Assembly (NCBI GenBank): GCA_026168455.1
Contig: CM047431.1
Span: forward strand, 59,416,910 to 59,480,909
DNA: 64,000 bases
Source of the DNA: Theocolax elegans
Taxonomy: Eukaryota; Arthropoda; Insecta; Hymenoptera; Cerocephalidae
Direction of reading: 5' to 3'
Shown here piece after piece: positions 11,841 to 22,900 of this stretch. Below the pieces are notes generated by a model. It saw only the letters and a list, made by a program, of their open reading frames with translations. It ran no database searches and had not been told where the DNA came from. Positions within the stretch are counted from its first letter, which is position 1; each line of letters opens with the position of its first letter. The position numbers were made by a program, and so were the translations under genes.

Positions 11841-13547
11841 AAGGATATAGTCATATTGTTGTTTGATTTACAATAGATATAGTATATATATATATACAAC
11901 CATAAATATATTGATAATGTTATCGGGTCGTCTATTGGTTATCAAAATGAAAGTCGATATACTATTTTGTTAAATCAAACATTGTTGTTTTATCTAATCT
12001 CTTATTTTTTCGGATTGTCCAAATCGTCTGGGAAATACACGGACAAATAATCCTGCGATAAAATATTAAAGGTGTTGGTAATATAGACATAGGTGATAAT
12101 ACGTGAAATATCAATTTACCTTTCAAATATTTAACTCCACACGTTATATTCGTATTTATCAAATATATGTATATAAACAACACGCCGTTGAATGTTATGA
12201 AAATGAACATATAAAAAATTCTAAACACTCTGGACACTTGGATAATCCGAGAACTTAAATTAAAGTGAGTCATTAAAATTCTTAATTTGTGAGTCTTTAT
12301 TAAACTTCCATTAAATTGTAAATGCATTCGTTTAAATGTACATATATACGATTTACAAAATTGGATAAATTTTCCACGGTCTCTTTTTTTTCGCGAATCC
12401 CTTTTAAATTAAAACGAAACGCGAATTTTCGTGCACCCATAAATTTTCTTAATTTTATACTCATTTGAATTTTCGTGCGAAAGGTATACGAATAGGTTCC
12501 ACGGTAAAATATGTTTCCTAAATATCGCGGTAATTATTTCACGAAAAATTATATTTTCTTTACAACACAGTAAATTAGCGCGATGCTGATTGCATAACGA
12601 AAGCTAAACATATTTTTAAATTTAATTTCGTTAAAAAATTATGGTTTTCTAAATTATTTAAAATATACGTAATTCATACTGGCGATATTAACCTACTTTA
12701 GTGATTCAAATTAATATTGACTGAAGTATAAAAGAAATCGAGAGTTTTGGAACAATTTTGGTATAGGGTATATGTACAAGCAACGCTATGTTTTTAATGG
12801 AATATTATTTGTATCTATAATTTGTATGGTTTAAATTTATTTATTAGAAGATACGTGAATGTATGTACTGACATTAATGAACGAGTTGTCATTTTTAATT
12901 GTTATCGACCATGTCAATCGGTAGGTCAAAAAAAGTTCTAGACATCATTGCCCTTTATTTCTGGACTATCTCTCACTATGCTATTATACGAATATTCAAG
13001 GAAAAATATTGATGCATTCAATAATGGCTGTGAAAAAGAACACTATCAAAATAGTCCATATGGTCTTCCATATAGAGTACATATGCAGGTGTTTTACGGA
13101 TTTTGTGGGAAAAATTTATTTCGATATTATTAAACTTTGTAGAAATTATCATAAAATTCGCACAAGGGATTACATGTGTGAAAACGACACATGCGAATAT
13201 TTTTATTTTTCTATAAAGATTGAAGAGATCGAAATATAATATTGATTATTTTTCAAAAGAGGTAACACAAAAAAACCATGTGTATTCCTCATGCAGTGCC
13301 ACGTAAACTTTTTTGATAAGGAATTTTATTTTTTTATACAAATTCGCTACAGTGAAAAAGGTCATTTAAATATTTTTTCACTCGAAAAATCGAAATTATG
13401 GTGGAGATCGTGATGTTTATCCTTTAAGTGTGATATTTAATAATTTTAATATTAATATATACGAAATAATCCTACTCCACTTTTCCCTCTATAAACGAGA
13501 CATTTTTTTCACTTGAACAAATGTGAAGAGTTAAATCTATGATTCTA
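11841..13547. other. AT-rich non-coding stretch
   Basis: AT-rich DNA with short TA tracts. No gene or clear repeat is supported. Confidence 0.55.
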
Positions 13548-13729
13548 CACTAAAAAATGTAGTCAATTCAATAAAAAAAAATTAAAAACTAAGAAATATT
13601 TTAGGAGTTGTCAAATACAGTATATCTAATATCTTTAAATTAAAACTAGTTCAAATATATCTTAGTTTCAACTAATATTTTAGGTCTATTCAAACAAATA
13701 TTTTATTAATTGACCAACATTTTCTTTCA
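13548..13729. mobile_element. Small palindromic MITE, CACT(A)n family, degenerate copy
   Basis: The left end reads CACTAAAAAATGTAGTCAAT. The reverse complement of the right end reads AAAGAAAATGTTGGTCAATT, so the ends form an imperfect inverted repeat of about 30 bp. The same end sequence, better preserved, bounds the hairpin elements at 40122 and 44970. The interior is AT-rich and non-coding. Confidence 0.5.
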
Positions 13730-14004
13730 GAAATTTAAAAATTGAATTTTATTCCAATAACGTTTACGAACGCATCAATATTTATTTACCGACATATTAT
13801 CTTTTTCGTCTTCGCTGAACCACTTTGTTAAAATTTGAGTGTCGAGTATTCCATTATAGGCGCACGAGTACTGTACCTTGCATTATTGCATCAATGGTGT
13901 TTCCAAGGCTGTTAAGGACACACGAAATTGCCTATACTTATCAAGTGTACAACAGCTCTAAAAAGTGTAATCGTCTGTTACGATAAATATATTTACAAGA
14001 CACG

Positions 14005-14037
<33 letters not shown>

Positions 14038-14289
14038 CTGACTAGGTGAGAAATAATCATAAATGCTCCTGATGGTATTTCGTTTGAACACTTAAAAAAA
14101 ACGTGAAAGACTCGTTAATGAAAAATCATCACGTATTTACAAATATTACAATGCGAAGAAGTATCTTGTTAAATTTAAAAGTGCAGCACATAATTGATTG
14201 TTACAAAACATAGAATATACGATATGCAACTTGCGTAGCTCTTGGTATTGCATATATTATAGGAATAATGAAACGTACGGTTGGTAACG
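13730..14289. other. AT-rich stretch with (AT)n tract
   Basis: Contains a 31-bp TA tract at 14007-14037 and otherwise AT-rich DNA. No gene is supported. Confidence 0.55.
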
Positions 14290-14850
14290 ATTTGCAAGAT
14301 TCGATGCGTCTACGCGTCGTGGCACCTTGAGCGAATAATTGTAAAATAGAAGAATAAGAAGAAGAAGAGGTATACGCGCGAGCGGTTGCTCTTATCTCTC
14401 CCGCGAGTGTTCGCTTCACCCAGTTTCGCCTTTCATTCAGTGCTACATACAACCACACCGAGCAACATCCCGGGAAAATGAGTGTACATGTATATACGCA
14501 ATCTTTCCACGTTACATGCGTGTACCTCTGCGTGTATGTGTGCGCTTGTGTGTGTGTGTATAATACACGTACACATACACGCTCGAGCTCTCTGAACTTT
14601 GCGGAGCAAGTGCATTGTTCTGGGGCTATGCCATCTCCGTTGTTGAGTGTGGAGAAATTCTGGAGAGGGTTTAGGGTTACGTCTCGCACTGTCTGTGGGT
14701 GACTTCTCTTTTTAGTTGGCTGCTGCTGCTGCTGCTGTTGCTGCCCTCGTATTCCGCGCCTCACTGACTCCGTCTTAATTTTCACTCTTCTTCGTTTTAC
14801 TTCTCCCCCGTGTTTTCGCGTGCGTGGTGCAGCATGGACTAACGTTACAT
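14290..14850. other. CpG-rich pocket with CTG repeat
   Basis: GC content rises over this interval. It includes a CTG/CAG triplet run at 14721-14742 and TG/CA-rich sequence at 14535-14580. On the minus strand the triplet run yields a polyglutamine stretch inside a 194-codon open frame, the most gene-like open frame here by length. Its composition (poly-Gln, Thr/His from CA repeats, Ser runs) argues for a chance frame. A promoter or regulatory element is possible. Confidence 0.35.
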
Positions 14851-16190
14851 ATCGTGAGAATGCGTCTCCGCGAAATTAAAAAATTTAGTTTCACTTACGG
14901 AAACGGGGAGGGGTTCTTCATCTATATGTATATATATATATATATGTATGTTTATATTTTTTCGATTTTTTTTTACTCACGGTGTTATTTAACGAGTTTA
15001 ACTTTTCGTGTATATATACACGTTTTGTTGAACAATTGTATATACTGTTCGTACACTCAAAGTTTCGCTGCGGGCTTTTGGCTTTACGTAATATTATAAG
15101 TATAATTATACAACAACCAAATGGATATAATGAATCTCAAGTTTTGAATCGTGAATTTATGGTTATCATTAATCAAGAAACGTTATTTACTATTTTACTT
15201 TGTAACTCGTCGTTTAACTATAATGAATCTAATTTTCTACACTCTGTTAATCTTCCGTTAAAAAAAAAACAACATTCGCGCTAAATGCAATCGTAATGCT
15301 CAATTATACAATATTACCTTTACGTATAACATTGTTTACGATAATCCATATAGCTACAGTTCTGCACTGAGATACAAGTATAAAAATATTTCCGGTAATG
15401 AATATATTTTTTAACTTAATAAGTATCCCCAAAAACAACTCCCAGAAGAGACAAATACAGATTTCAATGTGTATACGTCGGTAATATTAAAATACGTTTA
15501 ATCTCTTTGTAAATTCGTTAAGAGTTAAAAATCACTTGACGCTGGCCACTCTATACAACTCAATTACTATATACATATGTTTATGTGAATATTTCATTCG
15601 AATATAATAATTTTTTAATCAAATTGACGAATTTTCGACTCGAAGAAGTAAATTGAATATATGTTTATGCTCATCACGTCACACTTTGAGTATGATACTT
15701 TTAAATTTGATTACAATTGAATGATTATCGATATATTCAGTTACGTTTTTAAATTACTCATTTTTTCACTCCAAGAAATTTCTAAAGTGCAATTAGGCTT
15801 GCATTAAAAAAATGACAAATTTCATAAAATATATACGAAAAATAGTATGTCCATGAGTATCGGGACGTGTCGTGATCTATATAAATCCTAGCTCATTGTT
15901 TTCTTTCCATTCGGCTATTTTATTTTCTTCATAGGAAAATTTGGGGAAAATAATGGAATATCCGTGATTAATCAACAAATCAATTTTGATTTTAACATGT
16001 TACGTGGTCGGGAATACGTGGACATCTTTTCCTAACATCTTGTGTGCTTGTTTGCCAATTTACAGCAAATGCACACCGATAGTTTTCATTATTTTACACG
16101 TATCCCTAGTAGAATTGAAATCCATTTAGTGAGCAGTACCAAGCCAGTTAAACTAGAAATAGGCTAAAACTAGGTATATTTTTGGGCTTG
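14851..16190. other. AT-rich non-coding stretch
   Basis: AT-rich DNA with a TA tract at 14929-14946. No gene is supported. Confidence 0.55.
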
Positions 16191-16570
16191 CGATGAAACG
16201 CTTTTTTTTAACCTTTCCTAGCTATTTTATAGAATAATCTATAAATGTTAGGATTGAACTAAGTATTTTGAAGGTTGTAAAACTAGTTTCCGTAAGCAGG
16301 ATACCTGGCGCATTATAGGCTATGAACAAGCCTGCAAAAATGTTTCGGATCAATTTGGTGATTAATTTATAAAAGTTAAAATATCTTGAAAATGAGTGTT
16401 TGTACGACGCAAACAATCGTCGGACTCGATCGGAAGTGGTAAAAGGGATCAAATTTCACAACATGCTTCGCATTTTGTTTAGAACATTACCCAGAAATTA
16501 ATACTTTATGTTTGGTCGTTATGCTCATTCCAATGAATGTGCAAGAAATGGGCGAAAAAGCGTTTCATCG
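16191..16570. repeat. Pair of perfect 16-bp inverted repeats, possible element remnant
   Basis: CGATGAAACGCTTTTT at 16191-16206 is perfectly inverted at 16555-16570. The segment between is less AT-rich than its surroundings and has a 76-codon minus-strand open frame (16222-16452) with hydrophobic segments but no family I can name. A degenerate inverted-repeat transposon is plausible. The match does not extend clearly beyond 16 bp and target duplications are not visible. Confidence 0.35.
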
Positions 16571-17165
16571 GGAGTCCGTCAATTAATATAATAGAATTGA
16601 GAGTCACTGCTAAAACCCATCTCACGGCGCTCATCTCCCTGCATTTTAAGTCTCATATTTACGAGAGATATAGTAAATATTAACATATATTTAGACGATT
16701 TTGCTATAAAAAATCGTAATTTCTGTCATTTCTCAAATTTGTCTCTCCATAACTAGACAGCATTGCCATTTTTACTAGAAATTCTTTCTCCCTGTATATA
16801 GATATAGATGCAATGTATTTCATTGGCACCCTCCTTTGCAAGATCGCTGGTAAACAGCAGACCAGCAGTTGATTCGTATTATAAACGCGATACAAATGCT
16901 AGAAATACCGAAGATGTAATCTCGCTTAATGCGCGCAAGGGAGAATCTCCATGTGTATATATAACGTAATAGTGGTTTATAAACACGCGTCCGCAGTTAT
17001 AGATACAAAGGTGGAGTAGTCAGTGTTAGTATATAGGAGTCATACAGCCTAGTTTTTGAAATACCGATCCCTATCAAGGATGTTGATTTTCGTCGGTTCA
17101 GGATATTGCTGTCGGAATATATACGCGGTATGTAGATATAGAATTGAGCTACTTGTTTCTCTAAC
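16571..17165. other. Non-coding stretch of average composition
   Basis: No gene or clear repeat is supported. Possible old repeat debris. Confidence 0.4.
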
Positions 17166-17882
17166 TAGGAGAGGTCTCTAAAGAACTTAATCAAACTCTA
17201 TAGGATGTTTCATAAAAATATGAGGAAACCTAGATTTTTAGACCCTAACGCGTTAATTTACCAAAGTTATGGCTAACTAAAGGCCATTTTAATGTGGAGC
17301 TGAGCTATAGAGAAAATAAGAAATTGATGAAATTTAGCCGAAAACGTTGATACTTTTTTACTACTAAATTTTATTTAAAATTTCAGCAATTTTTTATTTT
17401 CTCTATAGCTCAGCTCCAAATTAACCGATTTAAGCTTCCTTTTTGTTAAATCACTTATATTTAATCTCAGCTTTCTATTAAATTTGGAATTGAGTATCTA
17501 TATCTTTATTTGTTTCCAAGTTATAAACGATCAAAGTAGAAGTAAATTTTTTAGTAAATTAAACTAAATGATATTTACCCTGGTAGAAAATTGAGACTAT
17601 TTATGGTCAGAATTTCTGGTAAACATTTTTGAAAATAAGATATTGCTAGAAATCCTTTTCAGAAAATTTGCAGAATTTCTAGATATACACCAATTTAACA
17701 TGTGTTGATCAGAAATTCTGGTCAGAATCTGCGCTATTTTCTACCAGGGTAGTTAGCCATAACTTGGGTAAATTAACGCGTTAGGGTCTAAAAATCTGGC
17801 TTTCCTCATACTTTTATGTTACAAAACATATCCTAGAGTATGGTTAAGATCCGTGACCCAAAGGCCGTGGCCCCTCCTAGTA
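17166..17882. mobile_element. Long inverted-repeat element (ACTAGGAG family) with nested MITE
   Basis: The left part reads AACTAGGAGAGGTC and, further in, TATAGGATGTTTCATAAAAA. The reverse complement of the right part reads TTACTAGGAGGGGCC and TAGGATATGTTTTGTAACAT. The arms pair over most of the element, including the phrase around GACCCTAACGCGTTAATTTA near 17242 and its inverse near 17780. A central palindrome (CTGAGCTATAGAGAAAATAA and its inverse, 17301-17410) is also present. The 172-bp MITE at 17578 is inserted in the right arm, which breaks the symmetry. Ends of the same family bound the element at 46544-47007. No coding capacity, so it is non-autonomous. Superfamily unassigned. Confidence 0.7.
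17578..17749. mobile_element. 172-bp MITE, copy 1 (nested)
   Basis: Starts CCCTGGTAGAAAATTGAG and ends GCTATTTTCTACCAGGG, an inverted repeat of about 16 bp. The interior also contains the palindromic phrase CAGAATTTCTGG. It is flanked by TA on both sides, compatible with a TA target duplication. It lies inside the right arm of the larger element at 17166, so it inserted later. Confidence 0.85.
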
Positions 17883-18205
17883 AGTGCAACACTCATACAT
17901 ACATATATATAAACCTGGACCACAACTCCTCTGATTAACGTTGAATTATTTATACATGCCTATGGATATTTGAGCCAATTAAAATTATACGCGTTTAACT
18001 TATATATCCGCATGTAATACATATATATATATGCTTGTGCCTGTATGTCTGTCGATGTGCGTGTGTGTAAAATTTAAAAGTACAGATGATAAACCGTTAT
18101 AATTGGTTCGAACCTCGAGGTTTCTTACCGTTCCGATACAACAATTTTGTAAATCTCCGCGTGTAGCAAATTGTCTACGGTTAAATGGATTACTTCTGTC
18201 TGTAC

Positions 18206-18238
<33 letters not shown>

Positions 18239-18762
18239 TGTGTTACATTACATAGTTTTAACTTTTCCAGATATGTATATAATGTTTTTCTCTCTAGATA
18301 CCGAGAAAATATCGATGAATTTTAATGGGTGTACGGAACGTTGTTATTTACGTAATTTTAATCTGCAGGTGGATACAGTTTTACGGATGTTGAACGCAAT
18401 ATATCGATGCAATTTTTCACATTTGTACAATATTAGAGTAATATTTGGTCCAACATTATTTACTTATATCTTTGGTGTAAATATAAGTAATATTTAGTAG
18501 ATTAGTGTAAAAAATAAGTGTTTTAGTCGATCGAAGTATATAAAATTGTATTAATTATGTGCCAATTAAAATTTTCGCAAGATAAATCAAATTTTACACC
18601 GTAACCGTACACTTGATGATAAATACACTCACTGTACGTTGGTTATGATAACAATCAATTAAACAGGCATGATTAGATATGCTGTCAATTACGATAAACA
18701 CTTTTGGAAAATAGTAACGAAAAAGAAAAAAAAAATTTTTTTGATTATTTCAGTGAAAAAAA
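17883..18762. other. Spacer with TG/CG tract
   Basis: Contains an alternating TG then CG tract at 18205-18236, a sequence type prone to Z-DNA. Otherwise AT-rich, with no gene. Confidence 0.5.
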
Positions 18763-18934
18763 CCCTGGTAGAAAATTGAGCCAATTTCTGGTCAGAATTT
18801 CTGGTAAAAATTTTTGAAAATAAGATATTGTTAGAAATCCTTTTCAGAAAATTTGCAGAATTTCTAAATATACACCAATTTAACATGTGTTGACCAGAAA
18901 TTCTGGTCAGAATCTGCGCTATTTTCTACCAGGG
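18763..18934. mobile_element. 172-bp MITE, copy 2
   Basis: Same length, same orientation and nearly the same sequence as the copy at 17578, with ends CCCTGGTAGAAAATTGAG and TTTTCTACCAGGG. It is flanked by AA on both sides where copy 1 is flanked by TA. Only a handful of substitutions separate the two, so both insertions are young or the copies have been homogenised. Confidence 0.85.
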
Positions 18935-19540
18935 AATATGTAGTACAAAAGTCTATGTATGTCTTTTTGAATGAATAACAATCAACAATTAAAACAATAA
19001 AAAGTAACAATTAAAATCCTTATTTTTATACTAAAAAGTCATATTAAAATCTTAGCATTGTATAAAAGGAATAATTAAAAATATAATTAAAATGAATAAT
19101 TCACATACTCACAAAATATTTGAATTACTTTAATAAATGTTTTTCATTTAGTAATGTTATTACCGAAAACTTAGGCGATCGCGACCAATTTTACCAATTG
19201 CAGGATCAGCCATTTTTTGTTAGATTAATTAATCTATAGCGGATGAAAATTGGAATTCCTAAATTATAATGAGATTCGATGTCGTAGCAAAATATTTTGT
19301 TATTGCAGAGATTCTTCTCTTCCGTGTACATATTTTCTATTAAAAATTATTATCATTTATATTTCATATATTTCCTGAAGTTTAATTAGCCACATTTGTG
19401 ACAGCTCGCGGTTCGCACAGTTGTACGCGACATTTTTCTCTATATATACGAGTTCTCTCTGGATCTAAAATAAACTTTCGTTTCGCTTTAAAAAAGAAAT
19501 CCAGCTTAACACTTACTTTGAAGAACTCATTTTCAAGATA
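18935..19540. other. AT-rich non-coding stretch
   Basis: Nothing supported beyond AT-rich DNA. Confidence 0.5.
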
Positions 19541-20000
19541 ATTCACCTAGGGGCCCAGCGGGAAAAATCTCAAAGGGCTTAATTGCCTTTTACAAGGGAG
19601 TCTCGTGTGTATTATACACAAGTAAAAGGAAGTGAGAAAAGAAGACAAAAAAAAAAGGGTTCGTTTTGTCGCCGCACGCTGGGAACTTCGTATAAAAGTA
19701 CGTGACTTTAAATTCGCGTGGTGGGTTATATATATATATACTTGTACGAGGCGTATCGCGCATGCATTAAACATCGGTGAAGGGCCGCCGTCGCGGTGAA
19801 GATGACGACTCTCGTGTGTAAGGCGTAATATTTGGGACGAGAGGCGTTTGGCCCACTTTTACAAAAGATACACGTACGCACACACAAATATATATATATA
19901 TATACATTTTTTTTGAAGGATGCAACGGGGCCAGAATCTTCTTCTTTTTCCTCTTCTTCTTGTTTATTAGTTTCAACTGGGTCATGGGTTAAACCATGAA
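19541..20000. other. CpG-rich pocket
   Basis: GC-rich core at about 19765-19860, flanked by TA tracts at 19729-19740 and 19889-19903. No gene is recognised. Possible regulatory element. Confidence 0.3.
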
Positions 20001-21600
20001 AGTATTAAAATTTCGATCTACATTACGGTTATCCAGTATTCAAATGTACAGCATCCTCTCGTTAGAGAAAAATTGATTTTTAAATAATTTACCGTTGCCG
20101 CATCAGAGTATATACAGTGTTTTGAAGAATGGCTTTGTTTCAGACCGACGAGAGAAATATGATACCGACGATGATCATCGACTGCTTCATCGTGTTGAGT
20201 GTGGTTGGAACGCTCTTCTTTTTTTTCTTTTTTTTTTAAAGATCGATTGTTTTGAAAGGAAATACTTGAGTTTGAGAGTGTCTGTATAGCAACTGCGCGT
20301 GACGACGATTATACTTTATTATTACAATAATCGGGTATAGTTGTGTATATGTATGCGTTTTAATACTGTCAAGTGCGACTGGATTGTTAAGAATTTAACA
20401 ATTGTAATACACTTACGATAATTATTGTAAATAATCGTTTTGTAGCTTACTCTTAGCTACATACACAAAAATTTTTTAGAAAAGATTGCTATATGTATTA
20501 GAGACTAACAGATTTGACAGAACTTATAAAAATTACTATTTTTTATAAGTAAAATTTACTATGCAATTTTATATTAACACTAAGAGGAACCTCCTACTCG
20601 CTACAACTCTTACTTTTCCAATTTTCAATTGAAATGTTAAGTGATAAATATATATATTATTATTTTTAAATGTATAACAATAATATTTTCCTTCGATAAA
20701 ATTATTTTAGTTAAAAGAGTTTATAATTTTAGATATTGATGATAATAATAATTATTGATTTGAATTCGCAGGTAAAAGTACATGAAGCATTTTGAAAAAC
20801 CTTAACAATTTCCGAAATACACAAAAAATCCATTAATTATGTACGTACATACCGTAATATATTTACTATACATATGATGATACATTGTAACTTTTGCTAG
20901 ACTTTTTTTCTCCGTTATAAGGGCTTACACATCAATAATTAATTATTGCACAGGATTTTACTTTAAAAGTTTCGTGTTAAATATGAAAACAATTTTCTTT
21001 AATAATAATTATAGTGGTTGTTTTAAAATTCGATCTAAACAGTTAGTTATAAACCTATCATAAAAAACGCCTATTTTTAACCTGGAAGCATTGCAATAAA
21101 CCAAATGTCTATATTCTTAACCAAATATTACAAAGTTTTTCATAATATTTTATGATTTATAAGAAAATTTAAATACTTCTTTTCATACGTACATTATTAT
21201 TATGGACACTCTGAACGTTATACTCTTAAAAATCATCTTGAGCCGTACTTTTAAATAATTCAACAAGCAATTCAACTTGCGTGTCTGCATTAATAAAAGG
21301 TTCTAAATAAATTCGCAAAGTTTCTTTGACAGGCTTTTGCGAAATCTATTTCAAGAAAGCGTTACTATAATATTCCTCCGACTTTCTGGCTCTGTACCAA
21401 AAATCCTGATATTTCGTTAAATTATTCCAGAGAACTCATCCTAGTTGAGCGATGCCCTTTAATTGTCAAATAAAACTACGTAAAACTATATAAAAAATTT
21501 ATAAAGGTATACCGAGTTTGCATTGCAAAATTAACCGAAGGTGTAAATACACGTATTTTTGAAAAATGATTGATCTTGGAGAGCACAGGTAGTCTAAGAG
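20001..21600. other. AT-rich non-coding stretch
   Basis: Very AT-rich from 20380 onward. A short CAG|GTAAAA junction near 20770 lacks a pyrimidine tract and is not scored as a splice site. No gene is supported. Confidence 0.55.
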
Positions 21601-22000
21601 AGATTTTCGTCGAGGAGGTGCATTCCCGATAGAGAAAAGACCTGCTACTTATTCAAGAGAAAAGAGGATAGTAAAACCCTCGAGAGAGAAGGAGAAGAGA
21701 TTCAGAACGGTGAATTTCCGGTCGATCGATCTCTCTCTCTCCCTCTCTCCCTTTTTCGTTCTCCTTGCGCTAATACTCTGATCTCTCTTTCTCTCTTTCT
21801 TTCTCTTTTTTTCATCTGGACGAAGCGAGAGTCGACTCGAATTTACGATCGAACGCTCGCGCTCGCGACTCGTTGTGTCGGAAGTGGGGAATCATTTTTT
21901 ACGGCTCGAGGTGAGGTATAGCGTGTAGCGTTGAATCTGAAAGTGATATTTGTAGCTTCGTACAGAGGTGTTTCATCAGTTTATTGTTAATATTTCGAGG
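21601..22000. other. Purine-rich then pyrimidine-rich pocket
   Basis: About 60 bases rich in G/A (21630-21705) are followed by about 90 bases rich in C/T (21728-21815), then a CpG-rich stretch (CGCTCGCGCTCGCGACTCG at 21852-21870). It resembles a regulatory or promoter-proximal sequence and could form unusual DNA structure. No open frame of note. Confidence 0.35.
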
Positions 22001-22310
22001 GTCGCGTACCGAACAACTTGATTATACGCTGTTTCGTTAATTTTTTCTGTTTTTTTTTTCATTATTCAACATACTTTTCTGACGGGGATAACGAGATTTA
22101 GCGAGCTCGCGCGCATCCTCATTATTAATGCAATACGTACACGGGATAAAAGTTACATTTATATCGTAAATAAACAATTTTAAATTATACGTATAAGCGC
22201 GTGTATACATCGTATATACAGTCTTCTATTATGGAAACGCATTATTTATTCAAATACACGTGTTCGAAAAAGTAAAAAAAAAAACATTTACTTTTTACAC
22301 CGTTGTTCAA
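22001..22310. other. AT-rich spacer
   Basis: Nothing supported. Confidence 0.5.
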
Positions 22311-22900
22311 GTTGTTTCTCGGACGCGTAGCTTTTTATTTTGCGTAACGCGCATCGGAAACGACGCGTGTGCATTAAATCGGCAAAACAAAAAAATCAAC
22401 AATGTACGTATATATAAAGTATAGCAAAATGAAACGTGCGTTATCGATATATAGTTCAAAAATCGATATAGGAACCCGTTATAGATATAAATACACGAAA
22501 GCGAGGACTCGTTCCGTACACAGTTCGATGTATTGGAACTTGGTAAAAAAAAAAAACGAGCTCGTCGTACCAGGTGTAGACAAAAGAGAATCTCGTCACA
22601 TTGTGTTGCACACACATGTGTATAAGGACATAATCAGGCGAACGATCTCGTTTTCCCGCGCGTACGGCTCGCCCCACGCCCGGTATAATTATGCACGCGG
22701 AAAACGCGTCAAGAACTGTCCGTTCCCATTAGCTATACGTTTTCGCGCCTCTCTTTTCTCGGCTCGCAGCGATGGCGATCGGGAAATTGAGCTGCGAGGG
22801 ACGAATACTCTCACGTACGATGTGGCCCGTTACATCGAGCCTGCCGACGCCGCCGCCGCCACCGCTAACTACTAAACACTGCCGTTGGAGTAAATTACAT
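22311..22900. other. CpG-rich pocket with GCC triplets
   Basis: The core at 22640-22870 is strongly CpG-rich and ends in a GCC triplet run (22846-22864). The 157-codon + strand frame across it ends in a poly-Ala stretch produced by the triplets and has no recognisable domain. A conserved non-coding or promoter element is possible. Comparison with a related species would decide. Confidence 0.35.

Noticed and set aside
14201..14785. 194-codon minus-strand open frame with a poly-Gln stretch near its start
   Set aside because: Poly-Gln comes from a CTG triplet run and the Thr/His stretch from CA repeats. No domain, and no splice-compatible neighbour recognised.
15848..16024. Possible inverted ends TGTCCATGAGTATCGGGAC and its counterpart near 16005-16024
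   Set aside because: Only the first few bases and a GTAT core match. Too weak to call an element by eye.
16222..16452. 76-codon minus-strand frame with hydrophobic segments, considered as an insect chemoreceptor fragment
   Set aside because: The resemblance to receptor C-termini is too vague, lacks diagnostic residues, and no adjoining exons are seen.
18095..18125. GGTTCGAACC, resembling a tRNA T-arm
   Set aside because: No acceptor stem, D-arm or anticodon arm can be placed around it. It is a short palindrome.
22402..22875. 157-codon + strand frame ending in poly-Ala
   Set aside because: Poly-Ala arises from GCC triplets in a CpG-rich pocket. No motif, and no supporting splice structure.
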